Source: Papaver somniferum
Taxonomy: Eukaryota; Streptophyta; Magnoliopsida; Ranunculales; Papaveraceae
NCBI RefSeq assembly: GCF_003573695.1
Contig: NC_039362.1
Coordinates: 111,021,120-111,085,119 of the forward strand
Reading direction: 5' to 3'
Length of the DNA: 64,000 nt
Below are positions 45,660-56,136 of the stretch, piece after piece. The notes under the pieces were generated by a model that worked only from the letters and a program-made list of their open reading frames with translations, was not told where the DNA came from and searched no databases. Position numbers and translations under genes: made by a program. Each line of letters starts with the position of its first letter. Position 1 is the stretch's first letter.

Positions 45660-46660
45660 GGAATAACAAGGTGTGGGACCGGCCACGGATAGAGCATGGC
45701 CGGCCGGCTGACACGCGGTCCTACATGCTTTTCCCAGTTTTATGTGATTTTATGTATTTTCTCTGATTTGAGGGAAATTTCATGAAACTGAAGAGTTTGG
45801 TGAAATTAGGGAACTCTCATGAGAGATAAAATAATAATAAAATAGGGAATGGGAGTGTGGGACCGGCACGACTAAGGCATGGTCGGTCGGCTATGAGCGC
45901 GGGTCCCAAGCCACTCTTTCCAATTTTATGTAATTTTTGATGATTTTAGCTAACTTTCATAAAATCAAAAGGATTTGTTGAAAACCAAGATATTTTGTTG
46001 AAATCAGGGAGTTTTCATGAAAATAGGAAACAGAACACCAAATAGTAATAAAATAATAGGCGTGTGGGACCGGCTAGGGCATGGCCGGCCGGCTAGAGCC
46101 CGGTCCCACAAGTTTTCCCTGATTTTTTAATATTTTCTATAACTTTAGAGAAAATACATGAAATTAGGTAATTTTAGGGAAAAATTCATGAAATCAAGGG
46201 AATTTTCATAATTTAAAAGAAGATAATAAAATAATGGGACGTGAGGTGTGGGACCGGCCACGGCCCAGGCACGGTCGGCTGGTGCTCGGTCCCACGACAC
46301 CTTTCCCTAATTTTATTATTTTTTGATGAAATCATGTGATTTTAGAGAAAAATACATGAAATTAGGTGATTTTAGGGAAAATTCATGAAATCAAGGGAAT
46401 TTTCATAATTTAAAAGGATATAATAAAATAATGGGGCGTGAGGTGTGGGACCGGCCATGGCCAAGGCACGGCCGGCTGGTGCTCGGTCCCACGACACCTT
46501 TACCTAATTTTATTATTTTTTGATGAAATCATGTGATGAAATTAGGTAATTTTCATGATTTTAGGAAAAATTAGTAAAATATGATAAAAAATATAAAATT
46601 GGGCGTGGGACTGGTCACGACATGACCGGCCGGTTGGTGATCCCAGTTCCATGGCGCCTC
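45660..46660. repeat. Array of six GC-rich inverted repeats in an AT-rich LTR
   Basis: At about 45672, 45855, 46063, 46247, 46444 and 46605, a block begins GTG(T)GGGACCGGC, passes through GCATGGCCGGCCGGC-type sequence, and ends CGGTCCCAC or a variant. Each can fold into a hairpin. Blocks are spaced about 160-210 bp apart by AT-rich sequence that itself repeats (AATTTTCATGAAATCAAGGG). The same array is in the 5' LTR at about 57925-58900. Confidence 0.85.
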
Positions 46661-46899
46661 TGCTAATATTTGTACTATTTTTCTTCCTATTTTGCATAAG
46701 TTCCTCGTTCATTCGTATTTTCCGAAATGTTCGTTTGCGCATTCAAAATGCTGGTATGTGCATTATTTGTTAAGTACACTTGCACCATTTTTGTCAGGGC
46801 TTATTCGATGCTTAGATGCCTGTTCCGTTGAATATTTATTACTAACCTTTGGAATTCTGCTGGGAAGAACCACAGATTGAAGTAACGAAATATAACGAG

Positions 46900-47005
46900 G
46901 AATCGTAGAATATTGCTGAATATTCAGGCGATTAATTGACGTCTCGTAGAATATTGCTGGATATTCAGACGATGGATCGTAGAATATTGCTGGATATTCA
47001 GACAA
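46900..47005. repeat. Short tandem palindromes TCGTAGAATATTGCTGGATATTC
   Basis: Three copies in each LTR. Each contains the self-complementary GAATATTGCTGGATATTC. Followed (47200-47520) by a diverged ~175-bp tandem duplication containing GAGATGTGTCGTGGCCTC and GAGACATGAGTCTC. Confidence 0.75.
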
Positions 47006-47561
47006 TTTAAGATAATTAAGCTATATACTAGAAGGGCTTCCTGTCTAGGAGCATTAATTATCTGAGGGTTGAGCAATATGAACTTGTTGGAGTGTCATAT
47101 TCTTCTTTCATAGTCGGGGAAAATCTGGTTACATCCCGAAGACGTTGTCGCTCTATGCTAGCAGACATGCTGTCTAGGAGCCTCCCAATCTTTCGATTCT
47201 ATACTGTATGAGATGTGTCGTGGCCTCCGCTGAAAGACTCCACATCTTCATCTTCTCTGAGAGACTTTCTCCATCAGAGGTGGCATGAGCTTTCATGCAC
47301 AGAGACATGAGTCTCGATACTCATATGATTGCCGGATCCGGAGTAATTACTGAAATTGTTCAGTATTCATGAGATGTGTCGTGGCCTCAGCTGAGAGACT
47401 ACACACCTACACGTACTCTTAGAGACAGCCTTCTCAGTCAGAGATTTATGACATGAGATTTCATGCTTTAATGAGAGACATGAGTCTCAATACTCATCCG
47501 GTTTCCGAATCTGGAGTATAGTTTTACAATTCTACCCTTTGTCGAAAATCCACCATCTACA

Positions 47562-47580
47562 TTAAGTTCCCTGCTTATTG
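47562..47580 (-). other. Polypurine-tract region of the 16-kb element
   Basis: TTAAGTTCCCTGCTTATTG adjoins the LTR; the minus strand reads AAGCAGGGAACTTAA just before TGTAGATGG. It is close to the polypurine region of elements 1 and 3. Confidence 0.6.
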
Positions 47581-47860
47581 AGGAACAATCATGTTCCTCA
47601 ATCAACATTTAATGGTGATTTTCCAGGTATAAAAATAAGTAATTGAACTTAGTCATAAGATAAGATATAACCGGATTTCGACTGAATGAGCAAACCATGG
47701 TTTGAGCGGGAACCTCTGTGTCATAACAAAGCGTCATCCAGTGAACATAAAACCGTGTAGAACCGCTGGTTCGATGGTGGAACCTTGGTTGGTTTAGGAT
47801 TCACGGGTCGGTCCCAAAAGGGAAATCCTTATAGAATTAGGTTTTGGAAATAAAATTAGG

Positions 47861-47868
47861 TATAAAAG
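47861..47868 (+). promoter_or_regulatory. TATA box for the antisense transcript of the 16-kb element
   Basis: TATAAAAG on the plus strand is followed by a pyrimidine-rich leader. Likely 5' untranslated introns are 48035-48834 (CCAG|GTATTT to TTGCAG|G) and 48908-48979 (GAG|GTAAGA to TTTCAG|A), placing the ATG at 48983. Confidence 0.6.
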
Positions 47869-48229
47869 GAAATTAATCCCTTCTTTTTTTTATTTATTTC
47901 CACAACCGACTACCATCTTCATCTTCCTCCCATCTCACGTCCGAGCATCAGGAGCAGCAGGACAAGTTCGTCGGAATTCCACCGCCGGCGCAATTTGTTC
48001 ACCGTCCAGCCGAATTCCGGCCGGTAACGTCCAGGTATTTCTTTTATTTTTTTTACTTTTGCTGGCTGATTTCATGAGTTGTTCATGCTTCAATCATGTT
48101 AAAATTCTATACATGTGTATATGTTGACGTGAGTTTTGTAGAAAACCCTTGTTTTATCAAACGTATGTTCGTTCGATCGTTAGTTTTGAAAACTAATAAA
48201 AACCCCTGATTTATGGGAGATTTTTTTTT

Positions 48230-48500
48230 ATATATATGGCCTTAGGTCCAGTGATAAAACTTAGTGTATGAGCTTTCATGTGAACCAAGATTTTACCTTA
48301 ATAGATTTGAGTTTCACAAAACCGAAATAAACCCCATTTTAGAAGACGATGCTCATTCGAGGAAAATAGATATATATTTTTATGTATGTGAACTTATGTC
48401 CAGTGATAAAACTTTATTTATGCTTTCATGAGAATTAGTATTTTATCACAATAGGTGTGAGCTTTCACAAAACTAGCATAAACCTTTGTTTTTAATAAAA
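48230..48500. repeat. Diverged ~150-bp duplication inside the leader intron
   Basis: TCCAGTGATAAAACTT, TTTCATG and GAGTTTCACAAAAC or GAGCTTTCACAAAAC recur in order at about 48240-48350 and 48390-48500. Confidence 0.6.
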
Positions 48501-48982
48501 CGCTAATACGAAGGAAAATAGATTTTTTTATATATATGTAGCCGTGACATGTTTTATGTGAAACATGATGACGTATTTTATTCACATGGATTTGTTCTTA
48601 TTTAGATAAATTCTGAAAATTTATATGAACAAATTGCATTAATTATTGTTTTGTAAAATCAAGACATGGGTTTTGAGTAACCTTCAAACTATACAACTTA
48701 TTTGTGATGAAGTCATGTCTTATTGTAAATATCATAGTTCAGTTGTGCGAATGTTCACATTATGAAAATTATGTACATGATTTTATGAGAAAATCATTTT
48801 CCATGAACTAATGAAGTGTTGTTCATTATTGCAGGTTTCAAGGAACGAATTGATTTCGTGTGTTAACTCTTGTATTGCAACCACTATTGTTAGTGAAACT
48901 GAAAGAGGTAAGATTCAATAATTACCATTTTGTGGATGAATTTATTTGCATGTCGATAACTCCATGCTCCTGGTTTCAGAAA

Positions 48983-49510
48983 ATGCCGGCTTCCAGCAGT
49001 CGTAGTTATTCCTCCGGTTCTGACGAAGATCCCAAAGCTCCCATAGCTAAGTCGAGAGCCAAGGTAATTCGCGATGAGGGAGAAAATCCCAGCGTACCCT
49101 CGAATGGGCGTAGAGTTACTTTCGCTTAACTCATGAAAAGAAAAGCCGAAGGCGATGAGAAAGATGCTCGTCAGCGCACAAAGGATCGAATCCGGCGCAA
49201 AATACAGAGAGCTGAGGAGAAACGCCAATTCTTGGACGGGGTACCCTATGATTCTGATGCTGATGCTTCCGAAGAAGAAACCGCATGGGGTTTGCCTGAT
49301 CAGAGTACCAGAGAATTCGAAAGTCCCATGAACATTGCAGCTGAAGCGGAAGAAGATTCAGATTCAGATGATGATTTTTATGTTCATCCATACGTCACCA
49401 ATAGTCATGACAGTGATTCCGAAGAAGAGGATTCCGAGAAGGATAGTGATGAAAACTCTGAGAAAGACAGTGATGACGAATCTGACAACTCAAATGGATC
49501 TGACGAGTAG
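48983..49510 (+). pseudogene. Antisense gene 1: acidic, Ser/Asp/Glu-rich protein, one in-frame stop
   Basis: Single frame MPASSSRSYSSGSDEDP... to the stop at 49508-49510, interrupted by TAA at 49127-49129 after GRRVTFA. The second half starts MKRKAEGDEKDARQRTKD, a highly charged and probably helical stretch. It then becomes very acidic (EAEEDSDSDDDFYVHPYV, SEEEDSEKDSDENSEKDSDD). The composition suggests a nuclear or nucleic-acid-protein binding factor, but I recognise no family. It lies on the strand opposite to pol, between integrase and the 3' LTR, with its own TATA box and leader introns. The second ATG at 49139 could allow expression of the downstream part. Confidence 0.6.
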
Positions 49511-50013
49511 ATTTACTTTCGATCTCTTTTTTTTTTTAGTATTTGAATACTCTCAATCTTTGTAGTAGATGTCTTCATTTGAACAACTTTATTGAAGTAT
49601 TTAGGTCTTCCTTTTGAACGAGAGATTTTATTAATGCAAGTTTTTCTTGATTGAATTAAGCAAACCGAGCCACTTTTCATGCCGAACTCATTGTAATCTC
49701 CCTTAACCCTTGTGGTTCTTCATCTTATGAAAATATCCAAACATAAGCAGTATAGTACATGGGGCCGTGTGACTTGCCGATCACAATTAACCTTGGTCAG
49801 TCCCCAGTGCACTATTTTACTTCCGCATCTCCAGTTTGACCTTGTTCAAGACTTAGGGTTTCAGTAAAACTCGTAACTGAATCGGAGATAAGTGCATGCT
49901 GTATCTTGTATATATCTTTGTATATTTAGGGTTTATCACTTGCGCCAATATTTCCTCCATTCCTAAGTTAGTTTCATCACAGAAGAAATTTCGATCATCA
50001 TACCTCTCATATC
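49511..50013. other. Spacer between the two antisense genes
   Basis: T-rich 3' untranslated-like sequence. A TATATAT stretch near 49909 could serve as promoter for the second gene. Confidence 0.45.
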
Positions 50014-51001
50014 ATGTCTGCTGATAATACTTCTTCTCAAAACGGACTTCGATCGAAACATGGAGTAGAAGCGCCCATCTTGGTAAGTTTCACATCTTTT
50101 CCATCTCGTTTAGTTGATGTTAATGATCGTAGAAGATGATTTGTTGCAGGATGACCAGAAGAATCTTTCTTCTCACAATTCAAGGCCCAAGCGGACTGCT
50201 AGAACTCCTGTCCGGTATAGGTCGGATCCTGCTGAGACTGGATCATCTATAAGCAATCTTATAATCCTTGAAATTTTACCATGTCTAACTCAGGAGAAAT
50301 TAAACACTTCCCCGTTCATCACAGGCGGATGTTCGTGTCGTTGTTGATGCTAGAAGGAGAATGAGTGGAAAGTACGTGACTGTGGTCGAGGTTGAAGACA
50401 GTGGAAATCGAGCATGTGAAGATTCTGAAGAATCCGTGGAGACAGAAGACAGTGTTCACGCCTGTGAATACCCGACAACTGGACTTTCGTTTGAAGCTCC
50501 ATTGGTTAACACTTTCCCAGACAATGAGATGGTTGGTGGATTTGTCATTCCCAAGTGCCATGCACCTCTGTATACCAAGATCTGGAAAAAGTATGGGAAT
50601 ATTGCTACTACCAAAGAGTGGAAAGGTTTCTACCCACTCTCTTGACTACAGTTGCAGGGCTGCTACCGATCATTGAATAAATGAACCAAATGCACCTGCG
50701 AGACGTCAAGAATCAGGAACTGCACAAGTGGGATGAGATGATTTCCAATTGTGAGATATTGCGATTCAATGTGAGCTGGCTTCGTCGTCGTCTTGAGATA
50801 ATTAAGATCCATAAGGCGGAGGAAGCTGCTGATGCGATTTCCATGACCACTGCTTTACTGGAGGAGGAAAAGATACTGGCTTTGGAGTCAGTAAGGGTTG
50901 AGAAGGCGGTTGAGGATTTGAAGGAAAACACTAGGACCTTACAGAAGAAACTCGACAGGGTTTGCTATAGGGATTATCCATTCCTGGATGGTTTGCTCTG
51001 A
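50014..51001 (+). pseudogene. Antisense gene 2: multi-exon, coiled-coil C-terminus, one stop
   Basis: Exon 1, 50014-50082 (MSADNTSSQNGLRSKHGVEA), ends at the strong donor GTAAGT. Exon 2 starts at 50150 after TTGCAG (DDQKNLSSHNSRPKRTARTP); its end is uncertain. Exon 3, 50325-50625, encodes ADVRVVVDARRRMSGKYVTV and ends CHAPLYTKIWKKYGNIATTK plus EWKG. Exon 4, 50658-51001, follows a 32-nt gap with AAAG|GT and TTGCAG|G ends and stays in phase. The gap is too short for a normal plant intron, so a deletion there is possible. After six codons a TAA (50678-50680) interrupts the frame, followed by MNQMHLRDVKNQELHKWDEM and a long helical region (VSWLRRRLEIIKIHKAEEAA, LEEEKILALESVRVEKAVED). No named domain is recognised. 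Confidence 0.6.
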
Positions 51002-51181
51002 GTGAATATTCAGGAGAGTTGTAATGTAGGTTTCTGACAAGGTAGAATAATCTGATAGTATGAGGAGTTTTTGTTCAGTTGATGAATATTTGATGAACGA
51101 ATGAGCATCTTGCATGCTATTTGAAGGAAATAAATTATATTTGAGATGTATTTGAAATAAAGGTTAATTATCTGCTGTTGA

Positions 51182-54100
51182 TCAAGCATAATAGGCTTTG
51201 AGCCATTTGCCGTTGATAATATTTCATTCCTTTCCTCTACTGAGTGCTAAAATTTTGTAGTATCCACTAGACACCGCTTTGATGATAACATACGGCCCTT
51301 CCCATTTCGGAGAGAATTTGGGAGCAGACATGTCTTGTTGAATGTGCTTTGCTGTCTTTAATAACAAATCTCCTACTTGAAAAGTTCGGGGTTTTACCAT
51401 TTTGTTGTAAGACCTGGATACTCTCTGTTTATAAGCCTCCACGTACTTTTCTACTTTAGATCTCCTTGATTCAAGCATGTCTAGTTCAACAACTCTTGAC
51501 TTGGACACTTCAGATTCATCCTATTGTATTCCGCTAGCCGCTGCAATCCTTGCTGAAGGAATTTTTATCTCGGCTGGGAGTATAGCATCAGCCCCATAGA
51601 CGAGCGAATACGGTGACGTCCCAATTGAGCTCCTTGGTGCAGTTCTGTAAGCCCACAAATCCATGGGAAGTTGCTCATGCCACGATCGTGGATTTTCATG
51701 AATTGTTCGACTGATAATCCGGATCAAAGTTTTGTTGGTACTCTCCGCTTGGCCGTTTCCTTGGGGGTAGTATGGTGTGGAGAAGATCTGTTTAATCCCG
51801 TACTCCTTGAGTAATTTCTCGACATCTTGATTGGCGAAAGGAGTCCCATTATCCGTGATGATATGTTTAAGGACGCCGAATTTACATATAATATGCTCCT
51901 TGATGAAGGCTGCAATAGTTACCCCTGTGGTACCTCTGAGCGGGATTGCTTCGACCCACTTAGTGAAATATTCATTGGCTATGATGATGTATTCATGCTG
52001 CTTTGAGGATGCTGAATTGATATTCCCGATGATATCAAGTCCCCAGCTATAGAAAGGCCATGGACTATTCACAGAGTGTAATGGAAGACAAGGGGTATGA
52101 ATGAGATTACCGTGAATCTGGCATTTATGGCACTTCTGAATGTATGCGGCTGCATCATCTTCCATAGTCGTCCAGTAGTATTTCTCGTGGATTTGGAGAA
52201 ACAACTTCTTTTTCCCCTGATGTTCTCCTTCATGAGTTTCTTTCAGGACTGTCAGGATTTCATCTTCGGCTAGGCATCTCAACAAGTCTCCTCCAAAGCT
52301 TTTGCAGTATAAGATTCCGTCAAGAAAAAAAAATCTCTTAGCTCTCTGTATGAGTTTGATTGCATCTTTCTTTTCTGGTAGCGATTTGTTGTCTCGGAGA
52401 TATTCGATGTAAGGCTGCCTCCAGTCCGCGGTGTGAAGGAGTGTTAGCACCTCCAAATGATGAGAAGGTGTCTGACAATTAGGACAAGCTCCCTGCAAAG
52501 TCCTCGACTGTGCTTCCATGGAAGGCCAATAGTAGCCGAGTCTCTGGAGTCTTCTATAAAGTGTTATCACCAGCGTCTGTCCGCACACTTCTTGATGCAC
52601 ACTTTCGAGTTTTCCTTTCGCTTCTTCATTACCCAAGCATCGTGATAGAGAGGCATCCGGGTTACGATGGTATAAGGCTCCATGAAGCAAGAAGAAGTTC
52701 TTCAGTTCTTTAAGGTTGATCGTCCCTTCTGTAACGGAGATGCTCAGTTCATGAATGATAGGTGCTCTCCAGTCATTTGCTTGAGCTTCTTCAGTTTGAT
52801 TAAGCCACGTGGATGACACAGCTCGTCTTTGCACTATGATGGATTTCTCTGATCCTTCGAATTGCAACTTGGAGGCAAGAGTTGCTAAGCAATCAGCATG
52901 CCTATTGTTGGTTCGGCCAGTATGGGTGATGGTCGCGTCGGCGAAATGAGTCAGGAGTCGCTGTGCTTCAGTCCTGAATGGAGCAAGTGTTATCTCTTTG
53001 AGAGAGTACACCCCATTCATTTGATTGACTAGTAGTTTTGAATCTCCTCTGATCTCCAGATGCATTTCTCCTGCTTGTTTAGCTAAGGATAATCCTAGCA
53101 AGAAGGCCTCATACTCTGCTGAATTATTTGTACAATGGAAATCCATCTTGAATGAGTATGAGAATACCTCTTCTGATGGCGAGACCAAGACTATGCCCTC
53201 TCCTCCAGTATCATTACTAGGTGTGGCGGATCCATCAAAGTACAACAACCATGTTTCTTCATTAACGACTGAGATTCCTGGAAGTTCTCCTGGTACATCA
53301 TCTGGTAATGTCGCGGAATCTTCTCCCGGGAACGCTGCTAGTAAATCTGCTACCGTTTGACCTTTGATTGCTTTGGGAGAAACACATACTATGTCGAATT
53401 CCGACATCTGAAGTGGCCACTTTCTAGGTCTTCCTATCAGAGCGGGCTTTGAGAGTAAAAACTTTATGGGATCAGCTTTGGATACAAGCACAACTTTGTT
53501 GGATAGTAAATAATGCCTGAATCTTTGCATTGCATGAGCTAACGCCAGGCATGCTCTTTCAGCTTTCGGGTATCTGAGTTGAGCATCCTTCATGGTTCGG
53601 CTGAAATAGTAAATCAGATGCTCGACGCCTTCTTCGTCTTCTTGAGCCAGTAGTGCTCAAATAGCAACATCACTGGAAGCTGTGTATAATATCAATGGTC
53701 GACCCTGCACTGGAAACCTCATGACTGCAGGTGATAAAAGTATCTGTTGTATTTTATGAAATGCTTCCTGCTGAACATCCGTCCGCGTGAAACTCCCTCC
53801 CTTCTTCAGCAGAGGGGTGAATGAAGCAATAAGTTGAGCCATCCTGGTATGAAGCGTCTGATGTAATTCACCTTACCCATGAAGCTCTGCAGTTCCTTCA
53901 CAGTGCGTGGAGGAGGCATGGTGGAGATGGATTTCGCTTTGTCCGGATCGACTTTGATCCCTTCGACAGTGACCAAGAATCCCAGAAACTTTCCAGAAGA
54001 AACTCCAAAAGCGCATTTTAGAGGATTCATCTTCAACTTGTATTCTCTGCATCTTTCAAAGACTTGTCTCAGAACTTCTAGATGGGATGTTCGAGCTTTC

Positions 54101-54914
54101 GATTTCACCACGACATCGTCAACATAATATTCTACTTGCTTGTGCATCATATCATGAAATATTGTTGTCATGGATCGTTGGTAGGTGGCGTCAGCATTCT
54201 TTAACCCAAAGGGCATCACAGTGTAATGAAAATTTCCAATGGGAGTGTGAAACGCGGTCTTGGCGGCATCATGTTCGAACATTTTGATTTGGTTGTACCC
54301 ACTGTAACCATCCATGAATGAGGACATACCGTGGCCGCTGGTCGCATCAACGAGCATATCAATGTTGGGTAAAGGAAAGTCATCCTTCGGGCAACATTTA
54401 TTTAGGTTTCTGAAATCTACACAGCATCTAATTTGGCCATTTTTCTTCTTAACTGGGACGACATTAGCCAGCCAGGTTGGATGCTGAATAGGCTTGATAA
54501 ATACTGCTACCAGCAATTTTTGAATTTCGGCCTTGATTTGTTCCTCGACCTCATGCCTGAACTGCCTGGGCGGTTTTTTGACAGCCTTGGAGCCGTGAAT
54601 GATATGTAGACGGTGAGTGACCAGTTTGTCATCCAGGCCAGCATTTCTTCATACGTCCAAGCAAATATATCCCGATTCTCCTTCAGTATCTCTACCAGAC
54701 CTGCACGCTCTTCCGGTGATAGCGCAAAACTGACCAAGATCGGTCTTGGATCTTCCTATGTGCCGATGTTAACCATCTTAAGATCATCAGTGGTAGAATT
54801 CATTCCATCTTGCAACTGTTGTGGAGCTTCCTGAACTTCATCCTCGGGTAGTTGTTCTTTCTGACACGATTCACCAGTGCGGGGAGACTCTTGATCAATC
54901 TCCCCTATTAATTG
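51182..54914 (-). pseudogene. pol: pol of the 16-kb element: RT, RNase H x2, integrase
   Basis: Continues in frame from gag after the TAG at 54915. The RT has VPVKKKNGQIRCCVDFRNLN, FMDGYSGYNQI, TVMPFGLKNADATYQR and the catalytic EYYVDDVVVKSK (near 54125). RNase H 1 includes YFSRTMKDAQLRYPKAER. A second, archaeal-type RNase H follows (LLYFDGSATPSNDTGGEG, NNSAEYEAFLLGL, IRGDSKLLVNQMNG). Integrase has a zinc-binding start (THEGEHQGKKKLF, CHKCQ) and core Asp-Asp-Glu (GLDIIGNI, IITDNGTPFANQ, YYPQGNGQAESTNKTL). It ends NGKWLKAYYA at 51182. Breaks: a one-base loss near 54641, a frameshift near 53840, and stops at 54757, 53657, 51521 and 51224. Catalytic residues are retained. Confidence 0.92.
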
Positions 54915-56081
54915 CTAATATTTGCGTCGTCGGTAAATGACCCTTCCTTCTGCGTCATGAGTGGTCATAAAATTGGATCCTGAGATAGTAGTTTCATCTT
55001 TTCGGCGCTTGAACGATGTAGCAGGCGATTCGACTGGTTCCGCTTCCGAAGATGGTGATGATGCGGATGCCTCAATAGCCTTCCAACTTGGAAGTGGAGT
55101 AGTATAGATTTTCTTAGGAGGTTCAGGGGCGCTCTGGGATTCGATGAATTCAGCATCGTAAGACAGAGCATAAGGATATGATGAAGCAGCTATGCGGACG
55201 ATCTTTTTATTGAGTAAGGACTTCATGCATTGATGGTAGGTTGATGGAACCACCTTGTTGTCATGGAGCCAAGGTCGCCCAAGTATCAGGTGGTAGTCAG
55301 GCTCTTGCTCGATCACGTGGAATTTCACCTTTGATTGAATTGGTCCTACCCTCAAATCTATGTACGCGTATCCATATATGTGATTTTGGATTCCTTCAAA
55401 TCTTGTCATTGGGATGGGATGGCGAATGATTTTACCTCGTGGTAATATGGCCATTCTAAGAGTCTTCATAGTGACAATATTGCTGGAAGCACCGGTGTCG
55501 ACAAGAGCCCTTATAAATTCAGTGCCTTTGATGAAGCCAGTCACATACAACGCGCGATTATGCCCTTCGTCTGCGATGCGATCCTCCTCTCCAAAAGTGA
55601 TGTTGTCGATTGAATGTTCAGATACCAGGGATACTTCTTCAACTGCTGGGGTTGGTAAAGTTATTTGTACGTCGGATGATATCTGGTTGAGTGCGGAAAA
55701 CGTGTCCGTACACTGTTCCCGGGAAAAGTGTAAAATTTCACACAAATTTTCAATTAATTGTGCAACCTCTTGATCCACAGACTTTTCATAAGTAGTAAAA
55801 TTGTTGATTTGAGGGTCAGGTGTTGAGCCAGTCCCCAGTGTTGGGACTTCCGAGACACCGCCCAACTCAGATGTCAGCTTGATGAGAAAATCAAGTATGT
55901 GATCTATTGTGTTCTTTATCAGATCCATGTTCCTGGTGTGGACTTCTAGAATTTGAGATAGCTCTGCCAGAGTCGGGGTTCCCCTGCCTTCCGTGTCGTC
56001 AGGTGTAACATGAGGAATCCTGCCATTTGAAAGATTCTGGATTGGGTCTGGATCAGTTGAATTAGTCCTAAGACCAACCAT
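54915..56081 (-). CDS. gag: gag-protease of the 16-kb element, capsid region missing
   Basis: I chose the ATG at 56079-56081 (MVGLRTNSTDPDP) because an upstream in-frame ATG lies within the LTR and primer site. The 388-residue frame is open. The N-terminal part has a helical stretch (LAELSQILEVHTRNMDLIKN). The typical capsid and zinc knuckle, seen in element 3 as FYKKYF and CYHRFFHHP, are absent, and the text passes straight to the linker NLCEILHFSREQCTDTFSAL. The aspartic protease follows, with an intact active site (FIRALVDTGASSNIVTMKTL) and DYHLILGRPWLHDNK. The frame ends with TAG at 54915 and is followed in the same frame by pol, so readthrough or mutation is possible. Confidence 0.85.
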   Translation of the reverse strand: MVGLRTNSTDPDPIQNLSNGRIPHVTPDDTEGRGTPTLAELSQILEVHTRNMDLIKNTIDHILDFLIKLTSELGGVSEVPTLGTGSTPDPQINNFTTYEKSVDQEVAQLIENLCEILHFSREQCTDTFSALNQISSDVQITLPTPAVEEVSLVSEHSIDNITFGEEDRIADEGHNRALYVTGFIKGTEFIRALVDTGASSNIVTMKTLRMAILPRGKIIRHPIPMTRFEGIQNHIYGYAYIDLRVGPIQSKVKFHVIEQEPDYHLILGRPWLHDNKVVPSTYHQCMKSLLNKKIVRIAASSYPYALSYDAEFIESQSAPEPPKKIYTTPLPSWKAIEASASSPSSEAEPVESPATSFKRRKDETTISGSNFMTTHDAEGRVIYRRRKY

Positions 56082-56115
56082 CTTGTGAAAATGAGATTGC
56101 AACCGAGAGATTAAT

Positions 56116-56133
56116 CTCCCACTGTGGTCGCCA
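56116..56133 (-). other. Primer binding site of the 16-kb element
   Basis: CTCCCACTGTGGTCGCCA, identical to the three sites of the left-hand elements, three bases from the LTR at 56137. Confidence 0.88.
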
Positions 56134-56136
56134 TTC

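Larger units (their letters stand above)
43903..47561 (-). repeat. 3' LTR of the 16-kb element (3659 bp)
   Basis: Element-orientation start TGTAGATGGTGG, end CTCACA. A TATAAAAT box lies on the minus strand at 44356-44363. It contains three repeat systems described separately: ~19-bp AAATATTGCTAGTTCGAGC units (44800-44930), GC-rich hairpins (45670-46650) and GAATATTGCTGGATATTC palindromes (46900-47005). No gene. Confidence 0.93.

Noticed and set aside
49131..49391. Minus-strand frame opposite the acidic antisense gene
   Set aside because: Shadow of the plus-strand frame; no domain, and not in phase with pol.
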